This document shows positions 25,701-37,700 of a stretch of 64,000 nucleotides of DNA, piece after piece. The notes beneath the pieces were generated by a model. The model made no database searches and was not told the origin of the DNA. It saw nothing but the letters and a program-made list of their open reading frames with translations. The position numbers and the translations under genes are program-made. The number at the start of each line of letters is the position of its first letter. The stretch's first letter is position 1. Where the stretch lies: assembly GCA_009760855.2 (NCBI GenBank), contig WPIO01000015.1, positions 2,587,001 through 2,651,000 of the forward strand. Reading direction: 5' to 3'. The stretch is from Cristatella mucedo. Lineage: Eukaryota > Bryozoa > Phylactolaemata > Cristatellidae.

Positions 25701-28700
25701 TGATTAAACAGCCTCTTTTTATATAGCGACAGAAGAGCCTTTACGGCTATCACCACCGCTAGCAGTTACGATAAAGAACCACCCACCGCAGGAATCGAAC
25801 CCACGACCTCGGGACCGAGGTCGTGAAAGCAACCGCCTTACCTCCTTACTTAAAAGCTGCTTGATTTCAGAAAAAATCTGTACACAGCCAAATCCCGCAC
25901 AATCCACATGCAGTGGTAAAGAGCCCACTAAAGGAGTTTCAGTGGCTCCCGGTCGCAGATACAAGCCAAAACTCGCAAAACATCGAGGAGTACCTACGCC
26001 AAGTCCTCATAAAAATCCTCACAGTATCGCCACAGCTAATGTGTCTGTTTTTCTGTTAGGGTAATAGGATTTTTTACGATGCCAGGCATACTTAAGTTTC
26101 GCACAGCATGCAAAAATATTTATTAACGGACCACAAAAAACGCACGTGCTGTTGGCACGTGTGTGTTTAGTACGATGCTGCCTGCCACTAGTATTTATAA
26201 CCTCCCTTGTTCACCCCTAGCATGGAGGCTACAGGCTTTCATGTTGTCCTCTCTGCTGCAGCTTTCCACAGAGCCTGACTTTTCGGCTACTACCGATGTT
26301 AAGTAGAACATACCGCCGCAGCCGCCAGTCGATGTTGTTCCATAAATGCCCTAAGAGAGTTCAGATCGGGCGACTGGCTGGGCCATTGCATCACCACCAT
26401 ACGGGACTTTTCAGAAAAGTATATTTACTTATATTATAGCAAACTGTAAATTTACTTATCTCAAGCCGTCGTCTAATCTCACGATTGCTCCAGCTTTGTT
26501 GAGACTGCTAGCTCTGCCCATTTGCACGCACACTCAGCATTGCTAACATCGCAGTGCATTCTCACGTGGCCGACTAAGGTCTCCGCCAATTCACCACTAC
26601 ATTGCTGGTGCAAGAGTGTGAGCTTCGGTTTTGCAAGAGCAGTTCGCCCATTCATCTTAGAAACCGTTAAATTTATTCTTATTATCACAATCAGTATTAT
26701 ATTCATATTATCATTATCATAATATCATATTATTCATCTTATTATCTTATAATCTTACTATTATTATTATTATTATCTTATTATTATCATCTTATCCTTT
26801 ATTCATCTTAGAAACTTTTCATCTTAGAAACATACCTTTGTGCTTGGCTCACACGGTCGCTCGCCAGCCACTGCCTGTAGCATTGCACTTCGTCCTATTA
26901 CATTTTGTAAAAATGATTTCATACTCTTGGTTGCTATGTGTGTGTGTGTAAGCCTCAGCGCTAAGCTGCTGCCAAGCACGCCAGTCGGCAATTGCTGCAA
27001 ACTTTGGGCATTCCACTGCAAGTCTGCTGCAGACTCTGCCACCCTCGGTTCGAAGCCGTGCACTCGCTGCTGACCGGTAACTTCAGAATAACACTGCTAA
27101 GCAAGACAATTGCCTCTCTTCGCGTCCTGCCCCGCTGACCGAAGGCTAACCCAAACCATAGTCACGAATAAACAACTGTCACCCCTTGTCAGCCGCATGG
27201 CTGGAGTCGTTGCCAACCCGAAACTCGAGCTGCCGCAACCAGCGGCCGCAGCGGTTCCTCTGCTGGTTGCGCACCGAGCTCCGGCACTAGGACTGCACCA
27301 GTCGACAACACTCAGCCGCCCGCGCACGAGCGGCAGTGACGTCAGACTCGCGCGAGCGGCAGTGACGTAAGACCCGCACGAGTGGCAGTGACGTCAGACT
27401 GTCAGCAAAGGCTTCACCAAATCAGACGATGAGATGGCTAACACTTCCCCGTTCCGTGCGCTCTGGTCGGAAGCTCTGCACGCTTGCTAGGAGACTGGCG
27501 AGCCAGAGCACAGGTTACGAGCCTACGAGCAGCGACGGCTGCCGTCGCGGCTCTCTCTGAGAGAAGAGAGGGGCCGTCGAGCAGCACTCACACTGGGGTA
27601 GCTGATCGGCGCCAGGTCCACGGAGACAAGTCGCTTGTCCGTGGCGTGGCGAAGCAGTGCTAACAGGTGCGGCAGAGCGGCCGACGCAAAGTCGCCGCTG
27701 TGGCTGACGACGTCATCGCGGCTGGGCCGGAACTTGCTCGCGCCACTGGTCGGCGAAGACCAGAGGTGCTCCGGAGCCGTGAGCCTGCAGTGGGGCAATG
27801 CAGGTTGCAATGCAAGTCAGAGAGAGTCGTGGCGCTGCAAGCATGGCAGCATAGCCACCGCCATGGTTAGCACTGAGCATGCTCCAGGGAGGTAAACAAA
27901 CGAGATAAACCGACATAGCCGATCGTGGGGGGGGGGGAATTACAAAAAAAGAACGTGTCGGTCAAACCGTTTCCTTTGCGCTATGGGTCTGCTGCGCAGC
28001 CAAAGCTCCTCTCGTGCGGCAATCCGAACACCGGCCCAGCCGCTAATTGGGGCACTCGTTTGAAATACGAGGTGTCGAGGCGCACGCACAACGTAGCAGT
28101 ACCACGGCGTTTCCGAACGAGTAGGGAGGCGAGGACAAAACCTGTACACGTTGACGACACATATCGATATTTATTAAAATCTAAGTGTAGACCCAACTGA
28201 TTTGCTTAGTATGAGGCAGTTTGCCCGCCTAGCTCTCGACGGTGGCCTGATCCTGGCTTTAATGCTAACGGCTTCTCGTGTGCAGTCGACTGCCACAGCG
28301 GTCAAACCACCCGAAAAGAGGCACCCAAATACTTGAGCATGTTTGTTCTCCCAAGAAGGCGAGCGATCTCTTGATTGCTGGCACTTCGTTTTGTGAAGCA
28401 TAGGACAAGCGCCCTAGTCGAACTCATTGCCCCGAACTTCGGCGCAAGCGGCACAGCAGAACTAGTTACTGGCGAGAATGCTGCACACAGCGAGCAAAGC
28501 TTAAGCAGATGTCTACGCCCTCGCCTCCCATCTGAGGGGAGCAGACACAAACCCCAAGCGGTGACCGAGACTTTTCATACTGAGTCAAACGGCTAGCGGC
28601 ATGCCCTAGCAAAGTCTTTAAGTAACGGCCACACGAACTGCCAGAGACTATTGCGACGAAAGTAATTGAGGAAGCCGCATGACTAAAAGGCGACTGTACA

Positions 28701-31700
28701 GTCAGCTAAACCCTAAAAGGTGACGAACAGCACCGGTCGAAAGTGTGCATACGTCCGAAAAGACAGGAGAAATCTCTTACAACGGTGAGCACTAAGGGCT
28801 AGCATAGTAAGTTGCTTTACCATCACGCGTCAAAAGGGAAGATGGGAGCAAGAATAAAGGATAACTCTCTGTCTGCAGTTTCGAGAGCTGAATCGGGGCT
28901 CATAAGCACTGGCAAGCAGGGCAATGATCGCATATTCTCCACCTGATCGTATATTCTCAATCCCCTACCCTACCCAGCATTACCAACTTGTCACCTACTA
29001 CAGCAATGGCACTCGTGTCACAAGGTAGAGTAAGTGCAAATGCTTAAAACACTGGAAGCTGTCCCAATCGGCTAACGGTTGATGTACGGTATGACAGTAG
29101 CGCGCTCTCGTGCCGGCGCCAACCCGGTTAATATCGATTGATCGCATCGTTATAGACACATGTAAGTTGTTCTTTTGGGCCCCCCCCCTTTGCCCTGGCC
29201 CAAAAGCACCTGTGGCAAATGAAACGGTCTAATGCTTTGCGTATGTCCGCAATCATGACAAAGCCACGACTACTATGTGTGAGCTAGCTGTGGAGCAAGC
29301 TCTTTCTGAAGCAGTCAAGCCTGACAGGTGCTTACGGTGCGCAGTCGGTAGTCAACAACTCACTTTGTGAGGCTGCAGGACAAAACAAGAAACTGAACGA
29401 AACGGTCAAGAAATCACTGCAGCAAAAAAGTAATGCTGGCCGACGACCAGAGCGTCACGAGCACCATCAGGTCAGTTTTGCTGCGCTGGAATTGTGATTT
29501 GAGCTTCAGGGTCTGCAGTTCAAAGTATCTGTCGCCAACGGCCTTGGAGGCAAAAAAAGGGTAAAATGTATGACCTCGGCAGCTCGTGCCAAAAGATCGA
29601 GGTCACGGCAGGCCTTATCTACTGCACAGTCCGAAGCCAACACACTTTCTTTGGCCACGGTGAGTAACGAGGGTTTGATCTACTCAGATTTAAATACCCG
29701 TGGCCCTGGTTTGGCCCAGGGGTAAGGTGCTCGCCTTTGACGATCGAGGTCGCGGACTTGAGCCCTTTGGCATATGTGAAGCGTCCGGATAAAGATTCAG
29801 TTGTCTCTGAGGGCACTTGAAAAATAAATTACATATTTTGCTAATATTGTTCAAGGCTGTGATGACAACTAACCGAAGAGGTGAAGCTGATATCTAAACG
29901 GACTTTCACGCAGCAGGTCTACCATTGGTGAACGGAAATAGTTCGGGCTGATTAGCTCGAGAGAACCGGTAAGAAACCACGATAACCACACATTAGCATG
30001 CAGGCCCATTCTTTAGAACGAGAGCAGCTTCGTCAGACGAGGAAACTTGCAAGCAGCCATGCGGCTGAAGCAGGCACAAGCCATACAACGACCCACAAAA
30101 CCCGCCGGGTTCGCTCGAAACTCACGTTATGTAGCAGTCAAACTGACGGCCGAAAGGCGCAGGAGCCAAGAAGAGGTCCTCGAAGTCACCTTCGGCAGAG
30201 TCCATGTGCTTCACAGATGCACCAGCCAATTCCTTGAGCTACATGCGCAATGCAACGAGCACCCTGCTCAAGCTGCGCTGAACCGAGCGAACAACGTGAC
30301 ACGGCGTAGTCAAAACGTGACACGGTCAAACGTGACACGGCGTAGCAAGCAATGTACACAAGCGCCATCGAAAGATCGGGAGACACATCCAAATTCATTA
30401 GCCACACCGCAGAGCGCCAATCGCTCAAAGCTGCACTCCTTTTGACAATAAACGACATATTTCCGGTCCTAGAGGTCATCTTGGTCGGCAAGACAGCAGA
30501 CAAGTCGGTGCAGTTGCGGAGGACGAGCAGTGGCTAGGCAGCGGCTGACAACTCCATACACCTGATGTAGGACGCCCCGTGCATGCATAATTCGCACAGA
30601 TAAGGACGACCGGCTGAGGCCCTGAGCGCTCTAACCGAAGCGTCAGTGAAGAGCACCGCATACACTAGCTCCCCGGCTGTGCCCGACAGGTTATGGAGTA
30701 GCCGATAATAATAAAAATAACTATGTAATGTAATGTAATTGTATCTCCTGCTGTAACTCCACAAAGTCATAAAGACTATGTGGGTGTTACAGAGGAGAGT
30801 TTTCTACAGCGCACTCACAGCCTAAGTGGCTTTCGGTACGCATTCGGTAGCCAACAGACTTCGTCTCACGCAACAAAGAAAAATTGGGAAGCATAGCAGA
30901 GTCAGGAGAGCAGTTGAGGTAGTGAGTAGCATGGAAGTAGCAGCTCACGATAGCTGAAAAGGATGTGCCATAGTCGGCAGCAGGAGAGTAGTTGTCGTTG
31001 CATAAGAACTGTGGAAGTGAGTTCCACAGTCTAGGACCTACAGAGCTAAAGCTTCTACTATGATGTCACAAGGCTCATGAGCCTTAGATCTCAGCTGCTA
31101 TCTCCACCCCAGCGATGCAGCAAGCAATTTAACATGCTCGCTCTTAACAAACGATGTCGTGGGCACGAACCCTGCAGTGGGCGCTTATTTATTGCAAACT
31201 GCAAGCGGTGGTGATAGCCGTTGAGGCTCTTCTGCTGCTATACAAATGAGGCTGTTAAATCAGCTAATATTTATTTATTATGTTTATTAATTTGTCGACG
31301 CACCGAGAGAGCAACTTGCCGGCAAAGTAGCCACAAAATGGTAACGGATGTCAGAATGTATCGGGTATCAGAGCTTGCCGCTAACTAAACAGCTCTCACG
31401 TGGTCGAGCCACCGGAGAGACAACCAGCCCTCCTGAAACGAATGGCGCTGTCATTCAATATCAGTTGCAGTAGCCAGCTAGTCGGTGGCCTAGTTGGGTA
31501 CAGGTTCAAGACAGTCACTAGCTCCTTGCCACATAGATTGTGGTGATCTGAATCAGCCCATCCCTCGATAACCAAAAAACCCTACAGTTGCAAAGGCAAA
31601 ATATTAACAGCTAACATCGAGACCATAAAAAACGTATAGGCCTGTAACAAGGAGGTTAAGCGCAGTAGCAACCACTGGCTACCCAACTAATTGCTAGCCT

Positions 31701-34700
31701 AGCTGTGAGGTCAACCACGCACGAACCCTCATCCGTCTAGTCGTGGCAAACTAAGGACACTTTTCTACCAACCGCTTCTAGACCTGCCGACGGCCAGACG
31801 TCGGACCTTTCCCTCTTTCTTCTATGGTGGCAAATTAAATAGTGCAGAGAATCAGACCTTATGCTCTAATCCAACAATGAACTAATATGACTCAGCAAAG
31901 TGAGTGCACAGGCAGAAAGCTGCTCCTAACAGCAGAAGAGCCTTAACCACTACCATCACCACCGTAAAGGATCACCCACTGCAGGACTCGAACCCACGAC
32001 CTGGGTCGTGAAGAGCTCGCACCTTTCCCCTGAGCCAAGACCCAGGGTCTGCTCTCTTCAGCTCTAAAGCATGTTGAAACATGTGCAATCACCAAAACGA
32101 CTGTAACGATTCGACAGGTTTACAGACACAGCATATCAGCGTCTAAGAACCATAGAAAGCAGTTGCTGTAACGATACGGTGGGCGTTGCCACTGATTCGG
32201 GATTGGTATGACAGAACATGCACCATACATACCCTGAGATAGGTAGAGCTATGAAGCTGATAGCATACATTGACACATCCCAGCACATCTGGTAGCACGA
32301 CATCAAATGCCAATCTTCCATCTTTCAGCCTCATGAAATCGTCAGCTCCCGGAGAATGGTCAAGGCCAGATTTCGGCAAAGACGTCCAGTCACAGGAAGC
32401 TTCAATGCAGAGGCTGCCCATGCATCCAACGAGCAACCATGGAAGAGTGTGGGGGGAGGCAATCACGAGCCAAACAGCAGGTGAACAGCAACGATCGTTG
32501 GAATCACTTACCCAGTGCTGTCATGATAACCTTGAAGGTCTGATAGCACCCCGAAGACAAGTTCAGCCTTCTGGTTTTCAAAAGCTCTGCCACGAACGTA
32601 GCAATCACATAGCCAGACACTGCACTCTTGCCCTGTCGAAATAACATGTACGTTTTAGCTCCAGCTTAATCACAAACCGACAGGATCCGTCGACACAAAA
32701 AATTGGTTTAGGACAGTATCTTGTGAAGGCATGCCAACTGATGCTAATGGTGCTACCATTGTGACAAGTGGATGTCCGCGTATTAACACTAAAAAGGCCT
32801 TCCTGCTCACTGGCTGCCGATCCAGGGCCAAAAAATGGCCGCCACTGCTGGTGGTGCAGCGGCTGCAAAAACCGGTGGTGCTGCTGAGTCAAAGAACCCA
32901 AATGTACCTAACGATTCTGCATCAAACTAGCTAATGGTTTAGATGCTTGTACAAACCCTTTTTTTTTGTTTTGTTTTTTACCTCGGCTGGGCCGAACTTT
33001 GCTACTGCCCAGGACGCTCACTCGAGCAAGAAATAACGCACCCTCAGCATTTGCGAAGGCCATATGCACATATCAGTCGACGCACTGAGCCGCTTGCCTA
33101 CATGCCATAATGTTGCCCGAATACAAAATTGCTCACGATGACGCAGAGCTAACACAATCTTGTCTGCGTGCCAAGGTAATAGCCAGTGAGCCAAACCCAT
33201 GCACGACGGCCAAGGGCTGGCGCCCACTAACATCAGCAAGCTTCGAAAAACCACATGTACTCCAAGAGTCTGGATACCCAACTGACCAAGAGCATTTTAG
33301 AATCGTTTAATTGACACCCTCATGCCCAATGGGGCCAGTAAAACCTTGCTAATGGGCAGGCCGAGGTCTCAAAAAGTGCACTGATTACCGATGGGATAAT
33401 GTGACGTCACAGAAGCATTCAACAGATTCGTTGAGTGGGCCATTCGAAGCAACGTGGCTGAGATTAATTGCCCCTTCTGACGTGACCTCGTGAGTACAAC
33501 AGAAAAAAGCCGTGGCCTGGCATGCATGCATGGGTACGACGGCATGTAAAAGCTCAATTGCTGCACGGCTCAGTACCTACACGCATGCACGCACGCGCGT
33601 GCACGCACACACAAACACACACACTCACACACTCGTAAGTGCATGCACACAATAAACCCACAAGCGCATGCCAGACGAGGGGTTGTTGAAAGGAATAGTT
33701 TAAGTTAAAACTTAAACGCTAGCTGTTCGACAGCTTAATTTATACAGCGGCCCAAGATCATTAAGGAATGTCACCACCGAATGCAGTGAGCAATGAAGGA
33801 TCGCCCACTGCAGGACTCGAACCCCCCACGGCAGCTGGGCCGTGAAGAGCGAGCCCCTTAACCGGGGGGGGGGGGGGTAAACCAGTGTTACAGAAGTGCA
33901 TACCTCGTCGAGCTGCCGCTGGTGCAGCCACACTTTAAGAAGCAGCAGGGCGTCCCTGATGGCATTGCTCTGCCCGATCAACTCTCGCAGCTTCCCGCTT
34001 GCCTCGGCGGCAATGACGTCCACAAGCATGGCCACGTTGTAGTGCGTCGTCGCCGGCAGGTCGGCTCCTTCGGCGACTCCATCCTGGTGATCTGAGAAAA
34101 CCCAACGGGTCGATTTCCGACCCATCAACCCGGCCAGCGTCCGAGCGCGCTTTGTCCTCCTGTTTTTATTTATAGGTTTGGACGCTTCTGCTTTGCACCC
34201 GCAGCAGACCGAGCGCACTTGTCCAGCGCCGCCAGTGCGCTCATGGGACAAGCGCCAGCACTGATCCCACTCGTTACCTTGTTCGGCCGACGGCTCACGG
34301 AACAGCCAGCGCGGTCGCACGTTGTTCTTCGACGCGTGAAACCTGTGCACGGCAAAGGTGCCCTGCTCGGGCAGGACGTGCAGCGCGAACGAGAAGTCGC
34401 AGTCTACAACGGCAGTCTACAACCTCGAGCTGCATGCGCCGAGCGGCGGGCCCGTGAGGCGGCGGCGGCAGCAGAGCACCGCTCAAGCTGACGCCAGCCA
34501 AGCGCCAGCTTGAGCCGTCACACCCTCAGCTGCACGAGCTCTGCAAACGTGTACCGACCGGCTGGGCGGATCATCAGTATAGGTCGCAGCACGTTCTCTC
34601 CGTGGTAAGCATAGTGCACGGATGATGTCCAGCTGGCCGCCTGCAGCTTCTCGGCAATGCTCGTCAGGTAGGCGAGTTTACATGCTACGTATCTCATATT

Positions 34701-37700
34701 CAAGAAGTCCTTCTCTCTGAAGTAGCTCTGCAAACACAACGAAATAAACTTGCAAGGGTGTAAGAATAAAAGCCAGCAAGTCCAAGCCCAAGTCATGTCA
34801 GCAAGCACGGTTGGCACGGTGCAGCAGTAGCAGCAGTCAGCAGCTTTTGAGCAGCTGCACAAATATGTGTGTGTGTGTGTGTGTGTGTCCGTGCATGCGT
34901 ATGGGTGTGACCCAGTTTTGAATTCTCAAATTAAAACAAGGCGTTTGCCTCTTTGCCGGCCCTTGGTGTATCAAAAACTGTACTCGGACTGCCAACTAGC
35001 AAAAGTGGTTTTAAATCCTTGACGTGCCTCCATAGACCCGTGCTTTATTAAGCTACCGCTACTTGTATGCCAGCAAACAGTGCATGGATTCAACAAAAAC
35101 TTTTTTTAACAAGCAGAGTCCAACTCGCTCTGCAACCTACAAAATTGGTAACATTAGGACCGTCGCATAGGCAAACGACAGCAGTGAAACTACTTCCAAA
35201 GTTGAATCCAGTGAACATCCACGACTCACTCACTCCCTGTGGCTCGTTATGGACATAGCACATGTTAGGAGGCAAGAGTGAATTAAGCCTCCGACAACGG
35301 CTTCCAGCAGAAGAAACAGGAGTAAAACACAGTAGATACAAACTGCACCACAGTCACAAGTTGCTGTGTTTCCATGCACAGGACAATGCTCTGGAGATGC
35401 TATGGAGCTCAGCTTAAAGCCTAAGCGACTATCGATGCCTAGCCTCCAGTCAGTGTGTAATCCCGGCTCGTTTTTGTGTTCACTGGCTTCAGTGAATAAT
35501 AAAGATAATAAAAAAAATGTATAATTCATTTGTACAGCAGCCTTAGAGAACTTAATCTCTATTCAGGCACTTTACTTGTGCCACTAGGCTCAAGCTCACG
35601 ACCTCGGCCAGACCTTGGTCGGGGCGACCACCTCAACCACTGGGCCAAACCAACGCAACTGTAAGTTACCTATGGATGGCAACAGGGCAGCAACAGCTAT
35701 TTTTGAATCCATAAAACATAACTGGGCTGAAGCGTGGCTTGTGAAGGTTCTCAAGAGTAGGGAAGTGAGGAAGTAATTCTGGTTGGGGTCTAAACTAGTG
35801 GCTCTGACAGATAAAACGCCATGAGAGAGAGTCTGTCTACTTGCTTCGGCAACACAACTTGCTCTGGCTGATTGTGGGCTATTATTGTCAACAGCTTTAC
35901 AGGGTTCTCTTTCCATTGCCGACAAGAGCTTGGCATGCTGTCAATCCTCGATGCTTTGTAAACTCCTACAGGCCACCATTGCTGGTCGCTAGATACAGAG
36001 CAATGTCACTTGTCACAACCAAGACTGCCAATAAACAACGGTTGCCCGTAGTGCAACACAAAAACGGAAGACGTAATAAACTAGCCTATTTAGAGCAGGT
36101 CTGCAAAAAAAGAGGATTGGTACAAAGACCCAGGATTAAAAAAATGCCTAATCTACAGTTTTCATTAGCAATCGGGTGAACGATCCCTTGTTTGTGCAAG
36201 CTGCATTAATCTTCGACGATACCATTTATGAGCACTCAAGAAGTTTGTATCCCCAACACTTGCTAAAGCAAATTCACACACGCACACACACATGCACACA
36301 CACAATCTGAGCTTTGAGAAAATAAGCTTATTAAAATAAAACAATAGACCGATTACGAATATAAATCGATTACACTCACCCACGACGTACTCAAATAACT
36401 CGTAGTGAGACTTCACACAGAAATCTTACCTTTGGTACGACCATCATGACATCAACGATGAGGTCCTTCCTCGGACTGAAACCAAGTGCATAGCTGCCTC
36501 CAATGCTCACCGACAGCGGCTGAACAAACTGCCAGTTGTTGCCTTTCATCGGAGGAGCGAGGTCGCCCAAAACTCGAGAGAGCTGTTTGACGAGCTGCAA
36601 GTAAGTGATAAGAGGTCTCTGACGTTGAACACCTCGATAATGACCCGCCGATAATTTCGTTTTCTTAACTTAGCGCACTCCTTACGGAGGCTGATAGTTC
36701 GTGAGTTGACTACCTTTGCTGCGATGATGAGTGTGATGCTGAGAAAGATTTGATTTCACTGACGTGCACCAAGAATTGAATACGAACCTGCGAGTGACAG
36801 GGTGCAAGTTGCTTGTCACCTAACTTGGTACGATTCCATTAAATCCGTCAACGTGCAGCCTCTACCGGTTAGATGTTTGGCCAGCTGAGGCCTAAATTCA
36901 CATCCATCTACCTCTCATTCTGGCTCTAACTTCTCAGCTGCAAAAAACTGCTGGTTAGCTTCCGGTCTGGTTTTGGCAGGTACCCAAGAGCCTCTAATGA
37001 AGGAAAAAGGCATGCCCTGTACGATGAAAGTCGTACGATGTATTGAATGCCTTCCCAAAAATTACCAGTAATTATTATAATAATATCTTGTGCATAAAGT
37101 ACAGAAAAGACTCACGGACCGGACAGCTGGTTGGTTGGACCCCATGTTTAGCATCACTTAACCAATCATACACGTGTAGGCTGAGGCAGTACAGCAGCCT
37201 TTCACCTCTAAGCGCTCCACACTAGACTGTTTCCATTCTCAACTGCCTGGATTCCTGAGAACCAGTAATGACCTCGACCTTGGATTTGCTGCTACTAAAC
37301 CGCTCCCTACAGGGCTGGTGCACAGCCAAAATATGAGTCAAGCAGGTCATTTGGAGACTGTTTAACATCTGGAGTCTATACCTTGTCACGAGCAAGTCTC
37401 TGCGAATTCGGCTAGAATAGCAATGCTTCATTTCAAAGCAGCTGTTTTGCATCTGATTCCACGCCCCCACTGACTCTACCCCTTCCTGTCATTAACCGAT
37501 AAAAAATAATCACCCCTGATGACAGCAAGGTGGATGCCACCGTTTCTGCCACAACAATAATTTCATAGTCAGGAAAAACAGACAATGCGAACTGTAGGTA
37601 CTCACACTGTGATAACCAGCCAAATTCGTACACTGATAACCAGCCACACTTTTTCACAGTGCCTAATTATCAGGCGGTGAATTCATGGATAAGACTTCTA

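Noticed and set aside
27321-27398. CRISPR-like array or other spaced repeat system.
   Set aside because: There are only three adjoining 26-bp units with no spacers, in an animal intron.
34278-34429. NOL6 as a pseudogene because of a 13-bp frameshift in exon 6.
   Set aside because: The TTGTAG acceptor at the duplication restores the frame and every other junction is in phase with no internal stop.
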